The notes: generated from the letters alone by a model not told the origin. A stretch of DNA of 64,000 nucleotides from Paguma larvata (GCA_030068075.1 CM057832.1:81528002-81592001); one strand, 5' to 3'. Shown: positions 34,066 to 46,819, counted from the first letter of the stretch. Translations and numbers: made by a program.

Positions 34066-34616
34066 AGACCCAGTGTTTGCAGAAGTACCTAGTTGTCTTT
34101 GTCTAGGTGAAAAACTGGTGTCCATGAAATGTTGTCTTTATTTTTCTAGGATTTGGTGTATTTTCAAGCTCTCTTAATGGTCAGTGGGGGTCACGGAAAG
34201 TGCCTTATCATGCCTTAATTTTGCATGTTGGGGGCTGGGTAGATTTGGCTATTCAAGACTGAGGCAAAAGTAGCTTTATGGACAGATGTGCATGTCTGTG
34301 GAGTCATAATTTCATGTGATTGCACAACGTAGAATTAATCTGCAGGGAAATCAAGTTTAAGATCTCATTTAAATCATGACCCGGCTTCTTGGGATGTATG
34401 TCTTTTAGCTCTCTGAGTTCCACTTTCCTTTCCCGATTGCGGTGTTTACTTGGGGCCTTAAGGTTCTGTTCTAGATGGAACTTTCTCTGGTTTCTAGGCT
34501 GCTAGGAGGTCACACTTGTAAGGTGCATTTGGTTCAAACCATGATAGTGTATGGTTAAACCCCCTCTCAGCCCTGTGTTACTTCACTGTGTCCTAAGGGC
34601 TGGTGACAGCGGGCAT
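34066..34616. other. DMRT2 immediate 3' flank
   Basis: Unique sequence between the gene end and the first downstream L1. No feature seen. Confidence 0.5.
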
Positions 34617-34740
34617 TTATTTATTATTTTATTTTATTTTATTTTATTTTATTTTATTTTATTTTATTTTATTTTATTTTATTTTATTTTATGTTTTTGC
34701 TTTTTTCTTGTGTTTACTTGTTTTTATTTTATTTATTTAT
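34617..34740. repeat. (ATTTT)n microsatellite, expanded L1 tail
   Basis: About 14 uninterrupted ATTTT units, then interrupted T-rich sequence. It lies exactly at the 3' end of the minus-strand L1 and so derives from its A-rich tail. Confidence 0.9.
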
Positions 34741-35235
34741 TTTAATATAATTTATTGTCAAATTGGCTCACATACAGTGTGTAAAGTGTGCTCTTGATTT
34801 TTGAGGGTAGATTCCTGTGATTCATCGCTTCCATACAACACCCAGTGCTCATCCAACAAGTGCCCTCCTCAATGCCCGTCACCCATTGTCCCCTCTCCCC
34901 CACCCCCCATCCACCCTCAGGTTGTACTCTGTATTTAAGAGTCTCTGATGGTTTGCCTCTCTCCCTCTCTGTTTGAAACTATTTTTTTCCCCTTCCGTCC
35001 CCCGTGGTTTTCTATTAAGTTTCTCAAGATCCACATGTGAGTGAACACATGTGGTATCTGTCTTTATCTGAATGACTTATCTCGCTCAGCATAATACCCC
35101 CAGTTCCATTCCCGTTGCTGCAAACGGCATGATTTCATGCTCATTGCCAAGTGGTATTCCACTGTATATATCTTCTTTATCCATTCATCAGTTGATGGAC
35201 AGTTGGGCACTTTTCATGATTTGGCTGCTGTTGAA
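34741..35235 (-). mobile_element. felid-type LINE-1 3' end
   Basis: AATTTATTGTCAAATTGGCTC, CACCCAGTGCTCATCC, TCTCGCTCAGCATAATACC and CATTCATCAGTTGATGGACA are landmarks of the carnivore L1 3' UTR and ORF2 end in reverse complement. 5'-truncated, relatively young. Confidence 0.88.
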
Positions 35236-36359
35236 AAGTGCTGATTCATAGGAGCACATGTACCCCGATGTTTATAGCAGGGCTTTTAACAGTAGACAGC
35301 AGGTGTTTAGAGGTAGGTGCAGTCATGACCCAGTTGGTCCCCGAGTATCAGCTTTATGCTCTCACCTTGCTACCAGTGCCAAAGACTTTCCATATAGCTC
35401 TCTTCGGAGATCGAAAAAAAACAAAAATCACTATTCAAATAACTTCAGCCGATAGTTTGCTGAAGCCTGCAGTATTCCTCCCTTCATGAGGGTGGCTTCT
35501 TAGCCACCCCTCCCCTCCAGTTTCGAGTTCCTTATTACCCTCTAGTTTTGCTCAATAAAATGTTGACTGTTGTTCTATATGATTGATAAAGTGAGAATAA
35601 GACATTTATGAGAGCGTCACCTTCATCTCTGAAGACCGCATCTGTGGCCCGCGGGTGAAGTCCTCAGATGCCACAGTCATTTCCATACGGAAAATCTAGA
35701 GCCAGATATCCTACCTTGAGTTTTGTGAGGGAGTAAGTTGTTACTTCCAATTCTCCTCTCACTTGGGGAGTAAGAGCGCCAGTCGGGCATGTGGGATGTG
35801 CCAAGAAGTTTGGCAATTTAAGGAGTTTCTGTCTTGCTCTGGAAAGCATTTAAAATTACTCAAAAATGATTTTGCTACTGATGAGCTCATGTAAACCTCC
35901 AGGGGTTCTCTGGATTGTTGCTTAAAATTAGAATCGGTTTCAAAAACAACAAGCCAAACCTTAGATTGATTTCCAGTTTGTACTTGTAAAATAATACTTG
36001 GCTTTATTGAGTCAAATTTACTTATTTTTACTCTTGCAAAAGCCAGAGCAAGTGGAAGTTTGCCAGAGGAAAAGAAAATGAAAGAGGGCAGGGCTCCCAA
36101 TGACTGTTGAAGATTATTTTCATTAAGTGGAAATATGTTTTCCAGTCATGAATGCCCTGGTGTCAGACACAGGATCTAACTTCATTCACACCCTCTCCCC
36201 AGTCATCTTTGTATTATCTGTAGGGTTGTTAATTTTTATCTCCCTACTAGGAATTTATTTTTTGTGTGCAGTGTTAAGCGTAAACTTAACATTCAGTATA
36301 ACTGCTACAGAGGTAATGGGGGAAACACATCATAATAAACCCGAGTAAAAAAAAAATCC
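35236..36359. other. gene-free unique sequence
   Basis: Contains an AATAAA at 35554-35559 that could end longer DMRT2 transcripts. Nothing else recognised. Confidence 0.45.
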
Positions 36360-36377
36360 CAAGAAGAAGCCCTTCTT

Positions 36378-36599
36378 TTTTTTTTCTTTCTTTTTTTAAA
36401 TGTTTGTTTACTTTTGAGAGAGGGAGAGACTGAGCACGAGTGGGGGAGGGGCAGAGAGAGAGGGAGACACAGAATCTGAAGCAGGCTCCAGGCTCTGAGC
36501 TGTCAGCACAGAGCCCGAGGCGGGGCTCGAACTCACGGACCACGAGATCATAACCTGAGTGAAGTCAGACGCTTAACTCACTGAGCCACCCAGATGCTC
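36378..36599 (-). mobile_element. CAN-SINE
   Basis: TSD AAGAAGAAGCCCTTCTT / AAGGAGAAGCCCTTCTT at 36361 and 36601. Confidence 0.93.
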
Positions 36600-36617
36600 C
36601 AAGGAGAAGCCCTTCTT

Positions 36618-37220
36618 AGTACAAACACAGATTTCCTTTCTTTCTTACTCTATGCCAGTTTCCTCCCCCCCCTTTTGTGTTCACTGAAAGATTTGGGGAC
36701 ATCTTTTGTGTCCTCTATCATTTTCATCGCATTAAGGGAATCCAGTTGGCTGTGGGTATTAGTGGTTTTTCTCACGTTACCAGTGACCAGAATTTTATTG
36801 TTCTTGAACATTTATAAGGGTGAGTACTTTCCTTGGTGAATTATTGTTATATTGTGCATTAATTCTGCTACCATGATGAGTTGTTGGAATTTCAAACCTG
36901 CCATCAGCCACTCTGAGAGATCTGTGCTTGTTTTAATCATTTTACTTCGATTACAGCGACTGTTTGATTCCATAGACTCTTCAAAGAACACTGTCATTGA
37001 CATATTAAATCAAACTTGTGGATCAGTATAAGCATTTTCTGTGTTCAAGGCAATAAATGGATTTGGCTTTAATTATTTTTAAGAATGTAAAGAAGAATAA
37101 AACACGGATCTTTGCCTCGATTTAACTCCTTGTACCATAATACGGCTCTAATGACATAGTTTTCTTCCATCTCGACTGGTCAAACGTGATTTTTTGCTCA
37201 GTTTGCGGTGACGGATGGTT
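36618..37220. other. unique sequence, possible conserved element
   Basis: 36830-37110 is repeat-free and AT-rich without long open frames. No gene. Confidence 0.4.
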
Positions 37221-37224
37221 TACA

Positions 37225-37400
37225 CTAGTGCTTCCCAAACTTTAATGGCCAGTGAATCACATGGGGATCTTGATAAATGCAGACTCTGGTTTTCTCTAGA
37301 AAACCTCCTCTCTCATCCCTTCTCTGGGGAAGGGCATGAGATTCTGCTTTTCTAACCACCTCCCCCCCCATGAGATGCTGATGTTGCTGTTTTTAGCCCT
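37225..37400. mobile_element. MER5-like hAT-Charlie fossil
   Basis: AGTGCTTCCCAAACTTTAATG, GAATCACATGGGGATCTTG and GAGATTCTGCTTTTCTAAC follow MER5-type order. Confidence 0.6.
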
Positions 37401-37559
37401 CACTTTGAGTAGAAAATGTTTTCCTTATTTCTGTCATTTTAGTGCACCTTTAACATACTCTTCCTTGGATTTTGAGTTCTAATGCAATGGAGTTATCATA
37501 AATAACTTAATATATGGGAATAATTAAAAAGAAACCATTTCCCTCCAGACCTGCAGGAT

Positions 37560-37785
37560 GTACATCAAGAGTGAATCATAATGTAAAGTGGGCTTTGGCG
37601 GTTATGAAGCATCAATGAAGGTTCATCAGTTGTAACCAATGTTCTACTCTGTTGGGAGGTTTGTTAATGGGGAGGCTATGCATGAGTCGGGGTAGCAGCA
37701 TGGGGGGACTGTCTCTGTACCGTTCTCTCAATTTTGCTACAAACCTAAAACTATTCTAAAAAAATAAAGTAAAAACAAAAAAAAA
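37560..37785 (+). mobile_element. L1M 3' UTR end
   Basis: GAAGGTTCATCAGTTGTAAC, GGGGAGGCTATGCATG, CTCAATTTTGCTACAAACC and CTAAAACTATTCTAAAAAA are the 3' terminal L1 landmarks, ending in A-rich sequence. Confidence 0.8.
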
Positions 37786-37925
37786 GCTTTTTTTTTTTAA
37801 CCCTTTGGTAGCAGAAAGTAGGACAAGACCTAGGCATAGTTATAAAGGAGACAAATTGCTTCCCTGTCTCTTTTTTCAAAACTAGAAGATCTTTTAATTT
37901 GATCAAAAAGAAACCATATTTTTGC

Positions 37926-38151
37926 GGGGCGCCTGGGTGGCTCTGTCTGCTAAGCTTCCAACTCCTCGTTTTGGCTCAGATCATGACCTCATGGTTGGAG
38001 GGATGGAGCCCCATGTTGGGTTCTGCGCTAACAATGTGGAGCCTGCTTGGGATTCTCTTTCTCCCTCTCTCTCTCTCTGCCCCTTCCCCCACTTATACAC
38101 GGGTACACACACCCATGTCTGTCTCTCTCAAAATAAGTAAGTAAACTAAAA
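37926..38151 (+). mobile_element. CAN-SINE, diverged
   Basis: Head GGGGCGCCTGGGTGGCTCTG; tail CTCTCTCAAAATAAGTAAG. Confidence 0.9.
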
Positions 38152-38159
38152 AAAAGTAT

Positions 38160-38645
38160 ATTTTAAGCTGTGGTGAAATACACATCACATAAAATTTACA
38201 ATTGAAACCAATTTTAAGGGTACAGTTCATTGATGTTAAATATATTTACCCTGTTGTGCAACCATTAGCGCCATCCATCTCCAGAACTCTTTTTATCTTG
38301 CCAAACTGAAACTCTGTGCTCATTACACAATAAGTCCCTCCTCTCCCCCTGCTCCTGGAAACCATCCTTCCACTCTCTGCATTTGACTACTCTGGTGCCT
38401 CATACTCAGTGGAACCATTAGCTATTTGTCCTTTTGCAATGGTCTTATTTCACTTAGAATAACAACTTCAAGGTTCATTTCTATTATAGCATATGTCAGA
38501 ATTTCCTTCCTTTTTAAGGTTGAATAATATTCCATTGCATAGCCCTCACTCTGTCTTTCCTTTCGTCTGTCCGTGGCCACTTGGGTTGCTTCCATCGTTT
38601 GGCTTCTGCTGCTATGAACATGGGTGTGCAAATACCTCTTCACTT
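38160..38645 (-). mobile_element. LINE-1 3' fragment
   Basis: GGTGAAATACACATCACATAA, TTGTGCAACCATTAGCGCC and GAATAATATTCCATTGCATAG in reverse complement; L1 3' UTR to ORF2 end. Confidence 0.8.
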
Positions 38646-38649
38646 AGTC

Positions 38650-40806
38650 CTTATTTCCTTATTTTAGGAACTCCGTTTTTCTCAAGTATACATCCCTCCC
38701 ACACTAACCACCTGCCCCCGGTGTGCGGACCTAACCAAGGCAATACCACTCTGCCCAGAGAGGCTCCAACATCAACAGTGCACTTTGTGATATGGTTGCA
38801 GTGAGTGTGTTATCCATCATCTGCATTTAGAAGCGTAACTCCAATTGTAGAATGAAGGACGTGCATACAGAAACTTTCTAGAATTCCTTCTGCCAAGTGT
38901 TTGCAGTACTAAAGAGCAAAGAAACGGCTGAGGGTCAGGATAAAGAAGAAAAGAGAACGCACAGTTGCCTGTAGAATAATGACATTACTTAGTATCAAGT
39001 ATGGGTTTTCACCTGGTACTAGAATTCTTACTGGCCCACCTGATTTTATTTATTTTTGGGTTAACAGTTTTTGTTCTTCTAGGTCTGTGAGTTCAGGCTT
39101 ATTTCCTTCTAGAATCCAATCTGTAGTTGATAGCGCTTTTTAGATGGCTGGATCCTGAAATACATAAACTCTGTTCCACTTCTGTTTATTTTAATGTTTG
39201 TAGTAAGCTTTTAGCATATTCTACCACCCTTAGGTATTTTGGTTTTTAACTTGTTATATCTAAACACATTTAGGGCGTGTTGAATAGAGAGAGCTGGAAA
39301 CAAGTTGGCTTTTGGTGTCATAGTAAATGTGCACCATGATAATTAACCTGTGTTTATGCCTGCTGACTTAGAGAGCACAGTCACGTTTATTAACGCTTCT
39401 GTTCCTCGTGTGAATTCTGTATAAGAACCGCAGGTGGCCATGTAACGAGTTTAATCTGCATCTTTGTGTGTGGGCACAAATTTGGGGAATTTTTTCCCAG
39501 GAGACAACATGACTTGGTCTGATCTACTTTTAAGATTCTTTTTGTGTAAATGTTAAGTGCATTTAATTTTTTATACATGATACATAATATATATGTGTAT
39601 TTATATATGTACATATATAATGTTGCCTGTTTGACTGCCTGTATATCTGTATAGAAATACTTAGATATCTGTAATAACTTAATAAAGTCACACACACACA
39701 CATAGTTTCATGAAGTTGTGAGAACAGTTGAGATAAAGAATGAGAAAGAGGCAGAAGTGACTGGTGAGGCAGAAGTGACTGACAGCCCCAGCTGTCTGAC
39801 CTTTCCATCCACTGCAGTGTTGAAGCCAAGGCTACGCTTTCCCTGGGCCGCTTCCAGCAAGTGACAGTAGAGCAGGGTTGCTGCAATGGAATAGTTTCTG
39901 CCCTGATATGGGACAGGACGCTTGGCTGGGGAACTCCCTACCCAAGTATTTCATTATGGATGGTTGAGAAACCTAGAAACTAGCACCTCTGTTATATGCC
40001 TGGGGTTCAATCAGAACATAAGATAAAAGAGTTGGTGTTTGTAGATTAGAATATACCTTACCTACCCTTATTACTGATTATGATTATACTGAGAAGGACT
40101 TCTATCCGGGAGCAAGGACACTTCTTGAGTTGATCTCTAAAACAAACCTCTGGGACTGATCTGTAATACTAAGCCCCAGGATGAGTTAGACTTACCCACC
40201 TAGATACAGTCAGCGGTGGCCCCCACATCTCCCCTGCATGCAGAGAGTGGCTGGGTGTCTCTCTTCCCTGATGCACTGAAAGGAAGGGAAGAGGATTAGG
40301 CAGGGCTCCCCATCCCCCCTTCTCTGTCCCAAACTTGCCAACCAGGTACATTACTCTCCTTCCACCTTTTGACTTAACATACATTTTGTTACATTCTTTG
40401 TTTTGGATTGAGGTCAATCCAAAGGCCACATACCCTTGAGTCTGATGACCGCAATGAGAGTTTAAGTAGTAGCTGAAGACACAAGCTAGGGGATGGGGGA
40501 ATAGTGTGGTTACTTCTTATGTGCAAGTAGCCTATGTGTATTTGTTTAGAATAAAAAAAGAAACGAGAAGAAATGACTTCGTTTACCCAGATGGAACCTA
40601 GGGCATTACGTATAACATTCTGGCAAGCACTGAAGTATCATTTCACTAATGAGTAAGCATTCGATATTGTTAAGTAGCGTGACCCAAAGTGGTTCTCCTG
40701 TCAGCCATCATCACATTGTTTTCATGGAATATCATCATGAGAAGTCATCATAGGAACGTACTTGAGATGCTGTGAAGCCGTCAAGCCCAACTAATATCAT
40801 TTCCTT
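38650..40806. other. gene-free sequence
   Basis: No gene and no nameable full repeat. AT-rich TATATA/CATA tracts at 39580-39630 and a short (CA)n at 39690. Confidence 0.4.
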
Positions 40807-40821
40807 TTTGACAGGGTTTTT

Positions 40822-41049
40822 ATTATTTATGTATGTATGTATATATGTATGTATGTTTATTTTTGAAACAGAGAGAGACACAGCGTGAGTGGGAGAGGGA
40901 CACAGAGAGAGGGAGACACAGAATCTGAAACAGGCTCCAGACTCTGAGCTGTCAGCACAGAACCTGATGCAGGGCTCAAACCCACCACCCGTGAGATCAT
41001 GACCTGAGCCGAAGTCAGACACTCAACCGACTGAGCCGCCCAGGCGCCC
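40822..41049 (-). mobile_element. CAN-SINE with TATG-expanded tail
   Basis: Perfect TSD TTTGACAGGGTTTTT at 40807-40821 and 41050-41064. The tail has diverged into TATG repeats. Confidence 0.94.
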
Positions 41050-41064
41050 TTTGACAGGGTTTTT

Positions 41065-43525
41065 GGAGGGGAATCAAGGGAATATCTTAAATCAGACATC
41101 ACTGTGAATAAGAACATTGCAGCTTTATTCCGTATAATCCCAATTTGAGAAATGAAAAATCTCAAAAATATCTAGATTAAATAAATACCCTTAGTTGATT
41201 TTTTTCCTCATGCGATATTTTTTGAGCCCTTTTTCTTTTTCATTCCAGAAATACTTATTGAGGGTTTTTTGAGGTTTTGTGACTTGGAAAGACCCGTTAT
41301 AAATAAGCAATTGGTTTGTTTTTGAATGAAATCAATTTTTATATGAATTATTGGGATTAATTAGATTAAGATTATTGTCTGTATGATAATGATTCAAAAG
41401 TGGCTTTTCGGTTTTAGCTACCTTGATAGCTGGTCAGTTTTGACTGAACATTTTATTCAGTATGGTTAAAAAAACAAACAGGATTTGGAATTATTGATTT
41501 AGATCAAGTCCGAATCTGTTCAAGCATAGTGAAGTAGAAATTCAGTTCTACTTTGTATTGTATGGGTAAGTTGACTACTGTTTTTATTTAATTCAATAAA
41601 CATTTACTAAGCACCTACAGTGGGCTGGGTAATGTTGAGCTCTGAGGGATGAGATGACTAAGACACAGCTTTCAAAAACTGGTATCTCAAGATTAATTGA
41701 GATTACATTCACAGTTTCTCTCCATTATATTTTGTGAATGCAAACAGCCCTTCTGCCTCCCTGTTTCCTCTATCCCCTCCTTGGAGAGAATCCACAGCTA
41801 TTTCCTGTCATTTCAGGCATGGATTGTTGGGATGTGACTCAGCTCTGTTTTATTTTCCCTCTCTATTTTTCATTTCGATCAGAGCTTTTTAAATGAAACT
41901 TCTTAGACTCAGGAGTTGCCTGCAGGAAAATAGTGGGTTTGGCCTCAGTTGTCCCTATAAAACTCAAGCTTGGTGACGATGGCCCTAAAATCAGGAAAGG
42001 ACTGTCAATTCTTCAATGCACACACTAATGCAATGAAGGACCCACTGTGATCCACAAGCCAGAAAATATTCAAACACTTAATGCATGAAATACTGGCAAA
42101 ATCCTAGTGAAAAAATAAACATACACACACAAAAAAAACCCAGAGCTGTCTTCTGAGATAATACACGTGAAGATTCAGGACAGGGCAGAGAGCAGGTGAG
42201 TAAGCAATAGAGCCACGTGGCTGTGTGATTGTTCATGGAATGTAGTTCAGTTTAGTGAACATTTGCCGAGAACTTTCTGCATGCCAGAAACATGCCAGAT
42301 GCTGGGCTCTTGTGTTATTTAGGTTCTGTTAAGTAGAAAAAAACCACCCCAAACTTCAGAGGCCTACTTATTTTTAAAAATAACAGTTTAAGGAGAGATA
42401 AATAAGGAAGGTGAGACTCTTGACCCTTAGCAGGTCTCACAGAGACTGGAACACGGGCTGTGCACTGGAAGGCGGTTCAACGTAGTGGAGCAGACTGACT
42501 TCCTTGTTATTCCCTTGGCAGGGAAAGGCACAATCTATGGAGAGTACCAGAAACTGCCAATTGTTCGAATTCCGCTCTCTTCTTTAATAACAGAGCCCTG
42601 GTTTTATTCAGACTGGTGACATGCTCGGCTAAAAGGCAGCATTTCCCAGCCTCATGTGCATCTTGGTGTGGCCATTAAGGTGCAGGGGCACAGCCTTGGG
42701 TGATGTCAGGAAATGTCTATGAAAGGGGATTACCACGGCAGGAAGGAGAACCTTTGGATTTTTTCTCTTTCGCCATCTTTATTCCTGGAGTTCGAAATTC
42801 TGGTAGTATCAAATGACCTCGGGGTTGGCAGCCATGTTCAAAGGAGTTTGGAGCAGAGAAATCAAAGGAACTAGGATGCCTGTTTACATGAGGATCTGCT
42901 CTTCTAGCTCGGGGTTGTTTTCTTCTGTTCGATCATTTTTTATGGGAGACAGTATCTCTTTATGTGCATGAGCTCTTGTCATTGGCTTTTGGCTATGAAC
43001 AGCTGAGCGTAATTCCTCCCGATAGGGGAGGGCTCTTCCATTGTGATGAGGAAACATCTGCTGTCTATATCTGCTTTTCCTCTGGCTCCCACTCTATTTT
43101 CTCTAATTTTTTCTTCCCATCATGGCTTCTTTTTACTAATATCTCTATGTGCATCTTTTGGCTTCTTTCTTTACCATCTGTTGTCCCTTCATATTGTAAG
43201 TCTTTCCTTCGAGCCCAAGAGTGGGATCTGACGAATTCAGTTAATTCCTGTTGTCTTCTTTCAGCCAAGTCTTATAGGCGAGTATCTGTACCTGGTCTCT
43301 GGGGAGGCAGATGGTATAAACCATGGCAGTCTCTCGTATGAAACTCCTCATTGGAATCCTGGATGTAGTAGGCTCTTAGAATATAATAAATATTTCTCCC
43401 AAATTAATTTCATAGATGAGTAAGACGTGGTCCCTGCACTCTAAGAGCTCAGAGTCTACTTCAGGAGAAGCTCGCATACTCTTAACACTTTTTTTGCAAA
43501 AAAAACCCATAAGTGAGATAAAAAT
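41065..43525. other. gene-free sequence, possible conserved element at the left
   Basis: 41180-41580 is AT-rich unique sequence with GGGATTAATTAGATTAAG-type homeodomain sites. 41585-41700 resembles an L2/MIR trace. The rest is unassigned. Confidence 0.4.
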
Positions 43526-43529
43526 AACA

Positions 43530-43770
43530 GTCAGAACAGCTAACATTTATTGTGTTACTTGGTTTTTGTCCAACATTTTGAATGCATTATTTCACTTAAT
43601 CCACACAGTTTAACTTGTGAAGTGGGTAAAATAGTTCCCTTCCCTTTACATATAAAGCTAAAGACTTGGAGAAGTGAAGCAGCCAGCTGAGTACCATCCA
43701 TCTGGGCAGTGGATATGAATAGAGAAGAATGCCAGGTCACTTGAACCGGTGTCTTGTGCCATCTCCCAGT
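43530..43770 (-). mobile_element. MIR
   Basis: AACAGCTAACATTTATTG, TCACTTAATCCACACAG and GAAGTGAAGCAGCCAGC in reverse-complement MIR order. Confidence 0.75.
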
Positions 43771-44349
43771 AATGACAAATGACTCATTTTCATGACAACA
43801 TCTTGGTGTAGGAGGAAGGATACGGGATGGAGAGGTGGGAGATCTCAGTTCTGACTAATGCTTCGTCTCTCTGTCTTTTTTCCTTCTCTGGACCTCAAAC
43901 CTTTTTCCAGCGGTAAGACAGGGGGAGTAGATGAAATGAGCCCAAGTTTAAATCCTGGATGGGCCACAAGCTTGTCATGTGGCAGGAAGAACCCCAGAAC
44001 CGTCAGAGATGTGGAAGCTCTGGCCACTCTATTCTGCTTGGGCCCCAAGTGTAGCATTAATCCTCTGGGAAGAGACTCTTTAAAAAATCCACTTCATGTA
44101 AAATAGATCTAAATCGTCCAGGGGATATCCGAGGCATGAACCAGAAGATGTGTTATAAGAAGCTTATTGGTGATGCTGAAAAGCCTACACCTGGAAACAG
44201 ACAAGGCTCATAGCAACTGCATCAGTGCTAGTCTCCTTTTATATGGTATTTCCCCTCCTTTCCCTATTCATGTAAGTGATCAGTGTTCTTAATGTGAACC
44301 TGTTCCTTAGCTCGCTTCCAGGAGGCCGCATGGCAAACCGGAATGCATC

Positions 44350-44880
44350 CGGGCATGTACTAGTCAGAGTTCTCCAGAGAAGCAGAACTGGTAGGAGATA
44401 CATCCACATCTATCTACCTATATCTATACCTGCTTATGTGGAAATTTATTATGAGGAATTCATTGATGTGATTATGGATGCTGAGAAGTCCCATGATCTG
44501 CTGGCTGCAAGCTGGAAACCCAGGAACGTTGGTGGTATAATTTAATCTGAGTCTGAAGGCCAGTGAACCAGGGGAGCCAACAGTGTCAATCTCAGTCTGA
44601 AAGCAGGAGAAGATGAGAGGGGACATCCCAGGCCAAGCAGTGAGGCAGGAAAAAAAGAGCAGGTTTTTCCTTCCTCTGCCTTTCGTTCTCCTCAGATCCT
44701 TAATGGATTGGATCCTGTTCACCTACATTGGGAAGGCAATGGACTGAGTCCACAGATTCAAGTGCTAATCTCCCTGGGAAACACCCTCACAGACATAGCC
44801 AGAAATACTGCTTAATCTGGGCCCCTCGTGGCCTAGCCACGTTGACAAACAAAAGTAAGCATCGCAAAGCTTCCCCTGTC
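44350..44880 (+). repeat. ancient interspersed repeat, family uncertain
   Basis: AGTCAGAGTTCTCCAGAGAAG, CTGAGAAGTCCCATGATCTG and GGGAAACACCCTCACAGACA are hallmarks of a common mammalian repeat whose family name I cannot fix from memory. Diverged. Confidence 0.6.
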
Positions 44881-45474
44881 AGTTTGACACCCACTTAACC
44901 TCCAAGTGAAGTTAATAACAAGGTCCTAATTGTGTCTAACATGATAGATCTATCTTGCGTACAACCAAAAGTGGACTAGCCCCTTTCTTAGAAGAGGAGG
45001 TCCTTGAGTGCGGATTACTCTTCTTGCTTTCGTGTAACTGAAATACCGTGATGATGTAAAATTAGCAATATTTAACTACTATGATGTAAAACCAGTCCGT
45101 CTTATGTTACATTATTAACGGAGTAAAAGAGGAAGGAAAACAGAGATAATGTCTACGTATATGTCTATGTATACACACAAATGTGCTCACAGCAAAACGA
45201 GTGGAAGGTGGAAATAGTCATGACACTACCTGTGAACAGGAAGGGCCACCTTCAACCTGCCAGAAAAAGGCAGACCCCAGCCAGAGGTGGCCAGCTGCTG
45301 CAGCTGTGGCCACATTATCACATCGTCACTATTTATAATCCACTCTGCCGTAGGACCCACTGTCCATCTAATGTTGCAAAGCAGTCCTTGCAGGGACCAG
45401 GACCCAAGAATCAAGTCGGGGTGATAGAGAACATGGTGGATTTGAAGTCAGGTGATCTGTACTTTAATTTTTTT

Positions 45475-45630
45475 TTTAATGGCGTATTGAGTTGCAGTTC
45501 ATATACCATATGGTTCACCCATATGAAGTGTGCAATGCATTGGCTGTTAGTATATTCAAAGTTGTGCAACCATCCCCACAATCAGTTCTAGAGGATTCTC
45601 AGTAGCACCTTTTATATGTCATTCCCAACT
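45475..45630 (-). mobile_element. L1M 3' fragment
   Basis: GTATTGAGTTGCAGTTCATA and AAAGTTGTGCAACCATCCCC resemble reverse-complement L1M 3' UTR. Confidence 0.6.
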
Positions 45631-45659
45631 TTTGCATTCCCTGATCCCTAGCTAGGTCT

Positions 45660-45829
45660 CCTGGCTCAGTCAGTTAAGTGTCTGGCTCTTGATTTTGGCT
45701 CAGGTCATGATCTTGCTGTTTGTGGGTTTGAGCCCTGTGTTGGGCTCTGTGCTGAAAGGGTAGATCCTGCTTGGAATTGTCTCTCTCTTTCTTTCTGTCA
45801 CTCCCCGACTCATGTTCTCTCTCTTAAAA

Positions 45830-45860
<31 letters not shown>
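45660..45860 (+). mobile_element. CAN-SINE, 5'-truncated, older
   Basis: Starts within the head (CTGGCTCAGTCAGTTAAG) and ends in an (AATA)n tail at about 45828-45862. Confidence 0.85.
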
Positions 45861-45861
<1 letters not shown>

Positions 45862-45864
45862 AAA

Positions 45865-46553
45865 GTTAAAAGAATGAATATTCATTTTACACAATTATTG
45901 GGTACTTTTTTGGTACCTCAGTTCAGATTAATATATCAGAGAAATGTCACCAAATCAGCCAATGCAGATTGAATATCTACTAGATTGGTAACAGTAGACC
46001 AGACGCTATGGAACACAGAGGGAGGTATACCCATGGACACAGGGAGGCATGCAGAAGGATGTGGACGCAGAAGCACAGGAAAAGGTATAGAAGGACACGT
46101 CCTAACCTGGTAATAGTTACCACATTTCGCTCAGGGTCAAGGTGAGTGAAGCAGTGGAATTTTAACCTTGACTGCAATGTACCCTTTTGTTTTATAAGGA
46201 GAAAGCACTAGTGTATTCTTAGCGAAATTTAGAACTGACTTTTCTTTAAAGAATATAGATGCAATTTTGACCTGAAACAAAGGATAAAATTTTAAATAGT
46301 AAAATGATATCTGTAGGAATCAGTAAGCTACTTTAATAGGTAAGATCTAAGTATTTAAAATATTAAAAAATAAACACTTTAAGTGTCCTAAACCACTTCT
46401 GGGCAATTACAAGAGAAGATATGAGGCAAAATATGATTAATATCCAAATAAATGGCACAGACAAAAAGTGATAGAGAAATTGAGAGAATGGAATAAGAAA
46501 ATAGATTATTCAGACCAGCAAATTCTAGGACAAGATTGGATACACTTTGTGTA
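45865..46553. other. gene-free AT-rich sequence
   Basis: No gene or clear repeat was seen. Confidence 0.4.
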
Positions 46554-46563
46554 TCAAAACATT

Positions 46564-46601
46564 TTTTAAATATATTTAAAAATTTTTAAAAATGTTTATT
46601 T

Positions 46602-46640
<39 letters not shown>

Positions 46641-46806
46641 TGAGCTTGAGATGGGGCAGAGAGAGAGGGAAACACAGAATCCAAATTAGGCTCCAGGCTC
46701 TGAGCTGTCAGCACAGAGCCTGATGCAGGGCTCAAACCCATGAACCATGAGATCATGATCTGAGCTGAAGTCAGAGGCTTAACCGACTGAGCCATCCAGG
46801 TGCCCC
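46564..46806 (-). mobile_element. CAN-SINE with (GA)n tract
   Basis: TSD TCAAAACATT at 46554-46563 and 46807-46816. Confidence 0.92.
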
Positions 46807-46819
46807 TCAAAACATTCTT

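Noticed and set aside
42964..43341. 125-codon open frame
   Set aside because: Low-complexity hydrophobic translation with no recognised domain; no promoter or splice support.
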